Assembly: GCA_032718865.1 (NCBI GenBank) | Contig: JALUTQ010000005.1 | Span: forward strand, 1,488,001 to 1,552,000 | DNA: 64,000 nucleotides | Source: Tilletia caries | Taxonomy: Eukaryota > Basidiomycota > Exobasidiomycetes > Tilletiales > Tilletiaceae | Direction: 5' to 3' | Part shown: piece after piece, positions 34,401 through 47,008 of the stretch | Position numbering within the stretch: position 1 is the first letter of the stretch | How the letters are laid out: every line of letters starts with the position of its first letter | Position numbers and translations under genes: made by a program | The notes under the pieces: model-generated | The model's input: the letters and a program-made list of their open reading frames with translations, nothing else | Databases searched by the model: none | What the model was told of the DNA's origin: nothing

Positions 34401-35352
34401 TTCCTCCGAGGGCAACCAGCAGCAGAGTCGTGCTTTGAATCGGCTTCCGCGGCATTCCGGTCAGTTGCGTTTGGGTGACAGCCAGTCACAGTCGCAGGTT
34501 CAGCAGAGCTCCATTCCCCCGTCGCCGCCATTACCTTCTGCCACTCAGTGTGACGAAAAGGCGAGTCTCTCGGGCCCTGCTCCTGCCGGTCATCGGGTTC
34601 CGACGCGGGCTGCGGCTGCAAAAAGCTCGGACGGGTCAAGACCCGCTTCCCCCCCCTCGGCGGTCGAGATGGCTGTGTTGTTTCATGGCAATGAGGACCA
34701 TCTTCCTTCACCGATCGTCAAGCGTGTGACTCGGATCGACAGTCCTGTGACTACGGTGCCCGCGGACAGCAGTGCGCCGTCGTCCGAACGTTCGAGTTCA
34801 CATGCGGTGAATCGAACAATGACTCCGGTTGCACCCTCAAACAGCCTCCAAGTGGTGGCCGAGCTCAAAGCACAGCTCCAACAAGAAACGTCTGCGTCTT
34901 CGGCAGTCCAGGACGAGCTTCGTGCCCAGAAGATCAAGAACGGTAGGCTCGAGGACGAATTGGCTCGGCTCAAGTGCAGCGTGCCTCGGCCCGAAGGCGA
35001 CAAGGCTCGGCTCAAGGTCGAGCTTCAAGACAAGGAAAATGTCCTGGCGAAAGCTGGCCCCTCGCGGACCACGTCGGATCACGGCTGGATGAAGAAATGG
35101 TGGAAAGTAGGCCAACCTGCTCCCCCTATCGTGATGATCGGAACGCTCGTGGCCGGAGCCGCCATCGGGAGCTTCGTCTTTGGGGACGGCTGGGGCCAAG
35201 TGTGGAATTCGCTTGCGAGGGTGGATAGCTATGGCCTCAGTCGAGCGATGCTCAACAACAACTGGCCGGCGAATTGGGGCCAACAGGAGATCTCCCGGCA
35301 CATCAACAGGATGGATTTATCCTTGGCCGGGAGCATCCTCTACGATTACTGA
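31406..35352 (+). pseudogene. NIMA-like pseudokinase with coiled coil and C-terminal membrane anchor; one frameshift
   Basis: Exons from 31406-31622 (Gln-rich) through about eight introns join into one gene. The kinase domain starts in exon 2 (31686-31902). The glycine loop reads IGHNSFGLI (second Gly replaced), the beta-3 Lys position is Arg (SRREID, 31772-31774), and the C-helix Glu position is Asp. HRDLKPE (32340-32360) runs into NVFLD only with a one-base shift near 32360. The DFG position is GFG (32399-32407). MSPEVVEGKPYDAKSDIWSL, SPPF and PEDRP follow. Then come coiled coils (RLAEVEARD repeats, KEYKSWYEGDRKEAEEV), a long disordered part, another coiled coil (about 34857-35040) and one hydrophobic anchor VMIGTLVAGAAIGSFVFGDG near the C-terminus. 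Frames remain open outside the shift, so either a fresh pseudogene or a base-call error. Confidence 0.72.
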
Positions 35353-36365
35353 AGATCGAGGCGGTTCCGGAACCATCGCGACCATCACATTCTTTGGATC
35401 GAATAGGAGGGTGAGACTGCGCGGCTGCAGCCTGTATGAGTGTTCCATGGTAGCAATAACGGACCCTTAAAAGGCCGCTTATTGACATTGGGACACTTGT
35501 GCGGGCACCGCACCGCTCAATCTCCCTTCTCTCTCTCTCCAAGGTTCAAGGTCATCCAATCTCTTCGATCCCCTTCGGCCCTCTCTCTTCATCGGCCTTC
35601 CCCCTTCTGATCTCCTGCCACCTCGCCGAACGTCAACTTCCCGCCCGCATCGTCCACTTCGCCCTCGGCGGTACTGTCTCAGCAGTCGCCGTCCAAGACT
35701 GATGTCTTTCCCATCGTCACCGACATTCTTCCGACGCTTCCAGTCACCTTGCCGACTCTTTCTGTCACCCTGCCCACCGACATCATCCCCTCAACCGTGT
35801 CCGCTTTGACTCTGCCCACCACCACGCCAGCTCCTACGACCACTCTGCCCCCGTTCACTGGCCTTTCCGCCCTCCTGGCCACCATCCGGGCTCTGATCGC
35901 TCTCATCCGCGCTATCCTCGTCTCCTCGACATCTTCGTCGACAGTTCCGGAAACCGAATGGACTCTTCGGTCCTTCGTGAGGTCTCCCCCAGCCTGGCTG
36001 CTGTCTTTGGCGCGGCTTCGGACATATCTAACTCGTTCTCGCCTGCTGTCGGTGCCGTCGTGGGCTCCGTCCTCAACAGTATCCCCCCGCATCGTCCTCG
36101 GCGGCCTCGGTCTCACCTTCTGGAGCGCGACTCGACTTCCTCCAGAGGCGGGCTAGGGAACACAACAACGCATACACTGGTCACAAGCGACTGCGTCCTT
36201 CATCTGCATCGCCGTTCTCTTCTCCTCGCTCCTCTCACAGCTCTTCTACTTCCGGGACGATATCCTCATCCAACGATCCAACAGAGACTCGTCGTGTTAC
36301 AACTACAGTCATACTCCCGTTAGTTCTTTCTCCCATCTCTTTGTTTGCCAGGCTCCCACGCTCCC
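35353..36365 (+). other. Flank paralogous to 25112 onward; orphan Pro/Thr-rich open frame
   Basis: The stretch 35500-35600 matches the sequence after the gene at 23125. From about 35610 to 36156 a frame without ATG reads FPIVTDILPTLPVTLPTLSV, then ALLATIRALIALIRAIL. An overlapping frame reads VSPSLAAVFGAASDISNSFS. A one-base shift or an intron could join them. It looks like a fragment of a Thr/Pro-rich protein; I cannot name it. The long foldback seen in the first unit is absent here. Confidence 0.4.
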
Positions 36366-38597
36366 GGTCTCGACTTTCCTCCGGTGTCCTCCCTGTTCTT
36401 CTCGTCTCGCATCGCATCGCATCGCCTCGTCTATCCGTCTCTTTCTCTCTCTCCGCAATCATATCGAAGTCGCCTGCTGGGGCTCAGGAAGCACCCAGAG
36501 CGCAAAGCGGGGCCCATTGGTGTTGGAGGCCTTCGCATAACAAACTCTTCTTCGTGTGAGGTGTGACATGTCCCACATCTGATATCCGATGTCCAGCGAG
36601 CGAGCGAAGGGCGAGAACGGCAACGGGGCCAACGACGGGGACGGGTGTACATGACAGACATGCTTCTATTCATCAGGTCGCTTTGAAAGAGACCGATTCA
36701 CTTCCATTATCACAGGTTGGAGGGCTTGATCTGCGGTAGATTCGGAAAAACGAGATCCTTGCTGCCTGGCGTGGGAGTTCTCTATGAACATGCTCCTCCC
36801 CAACCCCAAGTGTCTCTCGCCTTCTTCGCGAGCCAATGAATAAGGTCTCAATCGACAGACTCACCTTTGATGCCACCGCCGCCGCCCAAAGCATCAGACA
36901 TAATCTTAACTGGACCGTCCCTGAAGGCTTGAAGCATCTGGAACCGCACCAGCGCGAAGGAGAGTCGGTCAACCAAAGTCGTTGAAGAGGACGGCAACGA
37001 CGTCCTTGAAAGCTGCTGAATGTCCATATTCATGATGCTAAGGGTCAGCACGGGGAGACGTCCATGTCCTTCATCTTCACTGCAGACTCACCCTTACAAA
37101 ATTCCCTGGGCCCTGGATGAACTTCTCGACATTCTTGGGGGAGCCGAGCATAACACGACGCTCGACTTGACGAGCTTGACCCTGGAGTTCCTGGCCGAAC
37201 GTCTTGTGCGTCGAAGACCTCGAGCAGACATCGGGCTCGGAAAGGCAGCGGTCGGCTTCTTGCATCACAGAACGAGCGACGGTAGCCCCTGCTGAACAGA
37301 CCAGGAAACATGGCTGGGAGGAAACGGGCCGACGGCAACCGATCGAAGCAGGACTGATCGGTGGTGGAACCGCGGGGTGCCCAGCCGACGGGCGCATGTT
37401 TGTGGATGATAATCGAATGTGATTGCACAGGTGGAGTTTGGAAGGAGGAAGATGCCGACGATGACCCAGCGAGGGTTGCTTGCCATACGCGTCAAGGCTT
37501 CGGAGGGCGGTCGAGCCGTACATGGGCGAATGGCCGCCGACCTCCGCAACGCCAAGTGGGCATGCCGCATGTCCGCGCAGAATTGAGCCTGCATCCGTTC
37601 TCGAACTCGAACACGAACACGAACACGATCCACATCTGCCACGGGTGTTGAAATGGAGTTTGTCCGATAGCGTTTCTCGTTCATCCGACCTCGAGACTTG
37701 ATAAGGCAGTCGGTGGGTGTGTTTGCGAGTCGACTGGTGGCGAGGGCGCCGACTTTGAACCGGCCGTTCCTCTTGAATCGTGTGTATGTCTGCAGGAACA
37801 TGGGAACGAGAGAACTGTGGTGAGGCTATAGGATAGGAGTCAAGGGCAAAGAGCATAGAGAGAAGGCGCTGAGGGAGAAGAACAGGGGAAAGGAACGAGA
37901 TGGAAAGAGAGTATCAGCGTCGCCAGGTTTGGATGTATGCGCTTGTTAAACTCGCTCGTCCCATGTCGTCCTACATGCTCAAGTTCGAGCCGCACGTACG
38001 AACCAGCCCGCTTCTGCAATAACAAGAGCATCAGCGATTGAAGGAAGACGCCAGCCTTCAGCCTTGTGGCCTTGCACTTGCGAATTGGAACCTGGATTCT
38101 CCCTCTCCGAACGAAGGGAGAGGTCTGGACACGATCGAAGGCTTGCGTTCCACGAAGCGGACACAAGTGAACGAGACGGGGACCACTCTTCGACGGGAGA
38201 TACGAGTTACTCCCCGCATGCGTGACGGTCGAGAAGTTAGTTGCTGGATGCTGGATGGAGTTGAGGAGATGGACGATGGGGACGATGGAAGAGTCAACGG
38301 TGGACCTCTCACAACGGCTCGTCAGCGCGTCACCTCCGAGCTGATGTGACGATCACCGGAGCTTCCAACTACGGAGGCATGCTCGTACATAAGTGCGCCT
38401 TCCTGTTTGCGTCCTGCCGTGTCGGGAACGGTCTGTCAACGCCCTTTCCTACAATGGTAAGGCTTCAAGACGGGTGACGCGGAGACGGACTTCGCAACCT
38501 CTGTTTCGTTTTGGGTGATGGATGGAATTTCTTTGCCGGTTCGCGAGGAAGAGGGACAGAGATGAGAGGACGAAGAAAAAGGGGTAAGAAGAAGGTC
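36366..38597. repeat. 2.1-kb segmental repeat, copy 2 (copy 1 at 26905-28992)
   Basis: Same orientation as copy 1, about 9.5 kb away. From about 37725 to 38550 the two copies are almost base-for-base identical; the middle part differs strongly. Confidence 0.9.
36663..38460 (-). pseudogene. Multi-exon gene remnant in 2.1-kb repeat, copy 2 (better preserved)
   Basis: This copy keeps longer readable pieces: HKTFGQELQGQARQVERRVM and LGSPKNVEKFIQGPGNFV before a GTGAGT donor near 37094, then a next exon with IMNMDIQQLSRTSLPSSSTT and FALVRFQMLQAFRDGPVKIM. The last part is RSMFIENSHARQQGSRFSES and ends SLSKRPDE-stop at 36663. The upstream pieces MFLQTYTRFKRNGRFKVGAL and LELEHVGRHGTSEF are as in copy 1. 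Long helical stretches fit a real protein ancestor. I do not recognise it. Frames between the pieces are broken in the middle. Confidence 0.45.
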
Positions 38598-39000
38598 ATC
38601 ATCCAGTTCCAGCGCCCGAGTCACATCTGAGTGTGACTTCGACTTGCCTCAGAAAATGCACACGTTCCGGGTGATTCTCGAACATCCGGACGAACAGCAA
38701 CTTGACGTATCCGTTCTGCTGCGTAGCGTCCGGAAGCACTTTGGGGTTCGAGGAAGCTGGCTTTGATCTCCAGCCAGAATGTATCGTTGGCTGTCGAGCC
38801 GAAGCGGAATCGACGTGTTGAGCTCGACCGCGTGGGGTGCAGCTTCATCGACGATGACAGTCTCGAACTCCATGTTTCCGAACCAGTCCTGACCGAGGTT
38901 CCTTCGCCGGCACGAGGATTCTTGGCCTGCCAGGGGAAGAAGGGAGACGGGTCCTGGTTGTTGCACATTGGGAGATTGGTATCCGACACGCCTTGCAAGA
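38598..39000 (-). pseudogene. Fragment of a SEN1-type superfamily-1 helicase
   Basis: The minus strand reads FETVIVDEAAPHAVELNTSI with RLDSQRYILAGDQSQLPRTP, matching SEN1/UPF1-family motif II (DEAAQ) and motif III (GDPNQLPPT). Further on, in another frame, LFVRMFENHPERVHFLR continues the same family. Neither the ATP-binding N-terminal part nor motifs IV-VI follow. The fragment abuts the right edge of the 2.1-kb repeat and ends in stops, so it is a truncated and frameshifted relic. Confidence 0.72.
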
Positions 39001-39713
39001 CGGCATAGAGCGGCCTCTGAGTGTCCGATAAGGAGTCATTTGGAGGTCGGACGGAAGAACTTGTCAACTTGCGCTGTCGCTTGCGGAATGCAAGAAGGCG
39101 GGAGAGAGGGCGGTCGAGATCTTTGCCTGAGGCGATCTCACGCGAAGTGAGTAGATCTTGTAACCCGGCGTGGTTCCTCGTCTTGAGCGAGCGAGTGAGT
39201 GAGAGGCTGTGAAGAGGAAACGAAGTGGGAGGGGGCAGAAAAGTGAGCAGACCCGCTGTATCGTCCCATCACGCGAGCGAGAAGCGGAAGTGGGAAGGGT
39301 GGCCCGAACGTTACGCGAGTTCGAGAGGTAGTATTTCAAGCTGTCGGTGAGCGTCACACCCGACCTCCATCCAAGCTGAACTCGATATGGTGAGAGCTGA
39401 CTCGGGGTGCTCCGAATCTGTCTGAAGTTCCCTCTCCAACGCCCAACTGCGGCTCCGAATGGACTTGATACTTGATGTTGATATGGTGGATGAACGATGA
39501 AAGTCATTCAGGAAACGGAAACGGGAGCAAGGATTGTGGGCAAAAAGGATTCGGGAAGGCTCGGTCAGCCATGATGTATGTACCACAGAGATTGTTTGGA
39601 AGAAAAGGACCCAACGTTAACGGATCCACAAAAGACGGCCGACGAGACGTGGAAACGCAAAGGGGCCGAGAGACAGCCGGGAGGAGAAACCACGCATCGC
39701 CCTTTTCGTCGCT
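39001..39713. other. Right edge of accessory island, no gene seen
   Basis: About 700 bp between the helicase fragment and the MAP kinase stop codon. Open frames on the minus strand have no splice logic or recognisable motifs. The MAP kinase 3' UTR should be here. Confidence 0.45.
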
Positions 39714-41602
<1,889 letters not shown>

Positions 41603-42456
41603 TGTTGATGTATGTATGGTAGCGTACGAAGTGGGGAGTTGGGAGGGGTGCGGAGTTGAGATCAAGAAGAATCTTCAATTGGCGTGGTCCAAGCGTAGGA
41701 GGAGGGTGAACTTCTTGCTGTGATTAGCCGCACTTCTTTCCTTGAACAAGTTGGCCCTGGTGCGCAGACGCAGGCTCTGACTCACTCTGGTGGGAAGCGT
41801 CTATTGTAGAAAGGAGGCCGATGCGGTTGATTGGAGTTGAAGTCCTCCTGCCTTTGATGCTCGACTCTGGAGGTGAGGGCGGTGTCGGTGTTGGTGTCGG
41901 TGATGCGGTGCAACACACCAAGAAAGCTCACACAGGAAGAGGAGCACGAGAACGAAAGAGCAGGAGGGGGAGGGGCGCAATCGTAGCGGGAGACTGGGAC
42001 GGGGTTGGAGGGGAAGTCCGTCTATTTATGTATGAAGGACGTGGGTGGCTGCTGGCTGCCTGGCTGGACTGGACGACGCCCCACCACAAAGGCACAGCAA
42101 CTGTCGGCTCGCTACTCGCGCTAGCCGCCCCCCCTTTTGGCTTTTGCACACGCGGGAGCCTGCTGCTTGCTGCGCCGAGAGCGAACTCGTATATGTATGC
42201 ACTCATTCACTGATAGCGACTCGCTGACGGCGATCAATATGGGTTTCTCAAAGCTGCCCCTCGGCTCCGTTCAGCGTCAAGCATGTGGATGTGAAGTCCT
42301 CGTGGATTCGGGAGTAAGAAGTGAAAGGGAAGTCAGATACAGTGGCAGTTGCATCAAGAATCAAATTCGCGAGACGGGGGACTCTTCCTTGATGTCATGT
42401 CGGAAGTCTTTGGTTCTCTGCGTCCGTCTGATCTTGGGAGCTTTCCTGGGTGAGAA
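41603..42456. promoter_or_regulatory. Promoter region of the MAP kinase and 3' flank of the DDT/WHIM gene
   Basis: Between two minus-strand genes. No coding exon is supported. A GGTGTCGGTGTTGGTGTCGGTG stretch lies at about 41881-41902 in short direct repeats. No regulatory site is clear. Confidence 0.4.
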
Positions 42457-45400
42457 TCATGATGGTGGTGGTCTTGATGTGGACAGATCCGTCGCATCGG
42501 ATGAGGTGACCGGCGGAGCTCGAGCTGGGGCAGGAGCTGGGGCAGGAGCTGGGGCAGGAGCTGGGGCAGGAGCTGGGGCAGGAGCTGGGCTTGGGGTTGG
42601 GGCAAGAGTGGGGGCGGGACCGAGGGCAGGAGCAGTCGTCGATGGAAGAGCAGCGGCGGTCGAGAGCCCGACAGGAAGAGCAGAAATGACAGACGCCCCT
42701 CCTCCAACTTCACCGAATTGTCCATTCGGTCGACCACTACTTGGCCCAGCGGATGTTGACCCTCCATCCTGGAGTCCCAGTGGCATCGATGCCAAAGAGA
42801 CCGGCTGGACCGGCGCCGGAGCTTGTACCTGCGACAGGGCGCTCGCAGGCACGGTCGGATGCATCATCATAGGCTTCTGTACTGCGGGGGGTTGAGGAGC
42901 CGTGTTCGTGAAGCTCGTCTCTGTCGTCTGCGGTGGCCCCGAGGGAGGCAGGACCCCTGATCGAACGTCGACTGATGGAGGCGCCGTAGGCTTGTGAGCC
43001 GATTGAGACGGTACGAAAGTAGGATGAGCCAACGTTGGTCCAGCACCAGGCACAGCCGAACTTGAACCCAGCCCCGGTTGGGATGGCAAGCTAGCCGCAC
43101 CACTCGTAGTCGTCGCCGCCGCAGTGCCGCCATTCAGCTCGCCTTCAGCATGCCCGTCCTCAGGATCATAGCTGCTCGACCGCGACACATCCCCACCAGC
43201 ATCAAGCGCCGCCTTCCGCCTAGCAACCCTCATCTCCCTCTCCCGCTCCGCCGTGATCCGCTCGGCCTCCTCCCGCTCCAGCTTGGCAATCAGCTCCCGC
43301 TCCCGAGCCGCCAACCGTTCCTCACGCTCTCGGATCCGCTCCTCCCGCGCAGCAGCTGCCTCCGCCTCCGCTCGCTCCTTGTTGTGCCGTGCGATCTCCT
43401 CGTCTCGCAACTTGGCCATCTTCGCCTCTTGCTCCAAGCGCGCAGCCTCTAGTCGTTCCCGGTCTTCGCGCTCGCTATCTCGGCTCGCGATCCGGCTCGA
43501 GCGCTTCCGAGAGGCCATGACGACTTCCAAGGCGCGTTGGCGCTCCTCTTCCGCGAAGTCTTCCAAGATGCGAGGCAGGATGGTGTCGTTCAACACCGCG
43601 TGGAGTGCCTTCTCATTCTTGTTCCGAGATCCAGCAAATCGGCTGCCAAACGCCTCCCATTCGGCCTTGGTGACGCAGAGCTGGTGACAGAAGCCACACA
43701 CGCATGTCAGCAAGGGAGGGAAAAGGGCGAACAGCACCGACAGGACGACGAAGCACACTCACAGCTTCAAACTCGACAAAGTCAGCCGCGACAGGCTCAT
43801 ACTCGTCCTCCTCATCCTCCAACTCCTCGAGCGGGGTCAGGGTATCACCATCATCGCTACTATCCCCCTTCGCGTCGCTGTCATCCGGATCGGACAAATC
43901 TGACAGCTCCGACAAGTCATCCTCAGCTTCGTCGGAGACCTCTTCGTCCTTCTTGACCGACGGAGTTGGTTTGGACGGCGTCGCTACGGACTCCGTTGGC
44001 TCCGTGGCAGATGTCTTGTCGTTGAGAGTTACTTGCGCAACGTCTTCAATTTTCGGCTCCACCTCGGCCTTCACTTCTTCTGACGCGACCGCCTCCTCTT
44101 TGACGCCCTCGTCAGGGGCGGCAACAACGTCCGCCGGCTTCTCGTCTTGGTCCTCCGCATCCTTGGCATCGACCATCTTCGCGTCTCCGCCGTCATCTTT
44201 GTCACCACCATCGACCTTAGTTGTGTCTCCGCCGTCAACTTTGTCACCATCGACCATCTTCGCGTCTTCGCTATCAGCTCTGTCGCCGTCGTCGACCTTA
44301 ACCGTGTCTCCACTGTCAGCTTTGACACCGTCACCGCTGACCGGCCCCTTTGCTTCCTCAGTTGAGCCCGTCTGTTGCACCTCATCCTGCTGCATCGGAT
44401 CCCCTTCAGCTCCAGCTCCCGCTGCCGCTCCCTCTACTTGCTCCTTGTCTTGCTCCTGATCCCCTTCCCCATCCCCCTCCACTTCTTCCCGAAACTCTTC
44501 ATCATCATCATCCCCACCCGCATTCCTCGAACTCCGCCTCCTGCCCTTCTTCAACCCATCCTCCTCCCGAATACTCTCATCAATCTCCAACAAAGCCTCC
44601 GGAATCCGCTGCCACCCATCCTCCCCGAACGGCCCGCTACCACCGGGCCCACCACCGCGAATACGCGAGCTGGCCCGGATGCCGCGCGCTAATGGGACGG
44701 CTGCGAGACCCGTTTGGTACGCGTACGGCGGTGGGGGCCCGTTTCTGGTCCGAAGCTGTCGGGGACCGGAGAGGGACGAGGAGCCCTCGGCGGCATCAGC
44801 AGCAGCGGGTGAGTTTTCCAGTCCACTTCCGCCGCCGCTGTTCCGGCTCCGACGGCCCGTCGGCTTGGTGGTTGTCGACGCCACAGGCCGTGGTCGACCG
44901 CGCCCACGGCCGCCTCCCGTGGCCACACCTCGTTTCTTCGAACTGGGCCGACGCAAGCCGTCTTCGTCCTCCGCACCGAGATCGAAGTCCTCATCGTCAT
45001 CTTCGGCATCGCTCTCGAACGTCACGCGTCTGTCGCCGCTGGGTCGGCCCCGTTTCTTGGTGGCAGCGATACTGCTGCCCTTGCCATTCCGACCCGCTCC
45101 CTTCTTTACCGCCGCGGCTTTCTGCTTTTCCTTACCGTTCTTCAAGGCCTTCGTTGAGATTGGCGCGGCTGGTCTTGGCTTCTTCGGACGCGCGCGCTGT
45201 ATCCAGAGTCGATTGTCTGCATACCGCCACAAAGCGCACAACAGGGTCAATTCCAGCGCTCGAAGTTGCCCAAGCATACGGCTTCTCATACTGACCATCG
45301 AAAAGGTAGTAGGTATTATCCAGTGCATCCCAGCCGATTGGCTCGACTCTCTGAATAATGGATACCCTGTCAGCAACCCTACAAGCCCAGCAGCGAAAAG

Positions 45401-46353
45401 GGCACCAGCGCCAACACCACTCACCCAGCTCTGCGAATCCTCCTCACTCTTGAGGAGCTTCCGCAACCGATCCGGGTCCATCATGTGCCATTCGCACAAC
45501 GTGTGCAGGATCTCGACCTGGTCCGCAGCGGGAAGCGTGGTGACATCTCTGATAAGCTGCACGGGCGCTATCAGCTGAGCAGTTGGCTCCGCTGTGCCCA
45601 CTTCCGCTTCGTCCGTTGGCTGTGGATTCGCAGAGTCTACTTCTTGTGCTGTGGCTGCGAACGCGGGGGCGGAGACGGGTGGAGCAGCCACAGCCAGCGA
45701 AGGCAATGCAGGGAAAGGGTCCGATCCGAGGGGCGGGCGCGGTTTGAGAGTATCGGAGATGGGCAACTGGCGAATGGCCCTCTTGTCCGCTTGCGTCTGA
45801 ATGGTCTGAATGTAATTTGACGTGCTGCGTTCGGGAAACAGAGCAAGGGGTGAGCCCATTTGAAACGAAAGTCGCACGAAGGCGGGCCACACAGGGAAGG
45901 GAAAGGATGGACGTACTCTATGTTACGATTAAGGGTGAGGGTCTGCAAGACTTTGATGCAGAGCTTGGGTACGTAGCTAGAGTCCTTTCCGTCGAGAGCA
46001 TCCTCGAGTCTCTGCAGGGGGGAAAGGAAGAGCATGGGAGGGCATACACACGTCAGTGCGAAGAACCGCATAGGTGCGCGACACAGGGGAGACGCAGCGT
46101 TACTCACTTGTGAGTTCCATTCCTCGCCAACGAGAAGAGCATCGCCAAACGTGAACAGAAACTGACACACAGCCGCGAACTTGTAGTTCTTCCTCAGCGC
46201 CTTGATCGTGTCGGAGATCGGAGGCGGCGGTGGCAGACGCGCGACATAGTTCGGCAGGAGGTGCGAGAGCGTCTTGTTCGACACGACTGCTTTCGCGGCG
46301 GCCTCGCTCGGCTTCAGCGAAGGGGCCGGGCGGAACGGCGGTCGAGATGGCAT
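42457..46353 (-). CDS. DDT/WHIM-domain chromatin remodelling protein
   Basis: Likely a nuclear subunit of an ISWI-like or related nucleosome remodeller. Residues near the N-terminus (ALRKNYKFAAVCQFLFTFGD) form a DDT-type helix pair, continued by YVPKLCIKVLQTLTLNRNI and YIQTIQTQADKR. After an intron the motif RVEPIGWDALDNTYYLFD and, across another intron, DNRLWIQRARPKK match the WHIM region that binds linker DNA and ISWI. A basic AT-hook-like stretch (GGGRGRGRPRPV) follows. Then come long acidic repeats of KVDGGD type, a highly charged coiled coil (EREERLAARERELIAKLERE), and a Pro/Ala-rich tail made by a 12-bp repeat. Start is the ATG at 46353 (MPSRPPFRPAP); an additional upstream exon cannot be excluded. 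The stop is at 42457-42459. Confidence 0.8.
42522..42591 (-). repeat. 12-bp tandem repeat encoding Ala-Pro repeats
   Basis: Five perfect units and one partial unit of GAGCTGGGGCAG (plus-strand reading) code for an APAP run near the C-terminus of the DDT/WHIM protein. Confidence 0.9.
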
Positions 46354-46666
46354 CTCTCCAACCTTGTGCGTTGGTTGTTCGGAAGGCGGGGCGAATCCGG
46401 AAGGTGCTAATCTAGCCTTGTCTACCTCGCGAGGTCGTCCGTACGCGTACCCCAAGTATCCTGGCCGTAATATCCCCCACAGCCAGCCGCCCTACTTTGC
46501 GTCGTCGTAGATTCGTACTGAGGAGCGAGCGTAAGCTGTTCGGAGCGAAAAAGATGTCTCCAGAGATGCGTGATGGTAAGCTAGCTGTTGGCTCAAGGGT
46601 GCCCTCCTGATCGCGAATCTTCGCAAGGCGAAAGGAAGCAAAAAGGTGTAAAAAGCAAAAAAGAAA
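46354..46666. promoter_or_regulatory. Upstream region of the DDT/WHIM gene
   Basis: A 313-bp stretch between the DDT/WHIM start and the tRNA 3' end. The A-rich run 46633-46668 lies downstream of the tRNA on its own (minus) strand, where it reads as T tracts that can serve as polymerase III terminator. Confidence 0.5.
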
Positions 46667-46745
46667 TGGAGCAGGTAAGATTCGAACTCACGGCCTCTTC
46701 CTGTCTAAGTGCGAAGGAAGCGCGCTACCCCTGCGCTACAGCCCC
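46667..46745 (-). tRNA. tRNA-Ala (anticodon CGC) with a 7-nt intron
   Basis: On the minus strand the acceptor arms GGGGCTG and CTGCTCC pair with one mismatch. The third pair is G3-U70, the alanine identity signal, and base 73 is A. The D arm (GCGC..GCGC) and the T loop TTCGAAT with a GTGAG/CTTAC stem are clear. The anticodon stem CTTCC/GGAAG encloses 14 nt instead of 7; removing CTTAGAC after position 37 leaves TTCGCAA with anticodon CGC. Mature length is 72 nt. T tracts follow the 3' end. Confidence 0.9.
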
Positions 46746-47008
46746 AAAAGACATTGAAATTTCCGGTAGTAACAATATAATCCATTTACAACACCTCCCA
46801 TCGACACATCCGCATCGTCCTTTCTTCCCGCCTCATCCTTCCCAACATCCAGCAGCAGCAACAGCGACTCGCATCCGCATCCGTATCCTCGACACACTGC
46901 AGCAGCAGACCCATCGCTTTCGATCGCGCGCAAAAAAGACTTCCAAGCTCCCGGTTTTGGTACTCGGCCATCTCACAGCAGGGCCCGCCTGAAAGCAACT
47001 TGCCCATC

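Noticed and set aside
42522..42591. CRISPR-like short repeat array
   Set aside because: The units are directly adjacent with no spacers and encode an Ala-Pro run; the organism is a eukaryote.
42867..45578. Long plus-strand open frames across the DDT/WHIM gene
   Set aside because: They are antisense shadows of GC-rich, low-complexity coding sequence on the minus strand, which carries splice sites and the recognisable WHIM motif.
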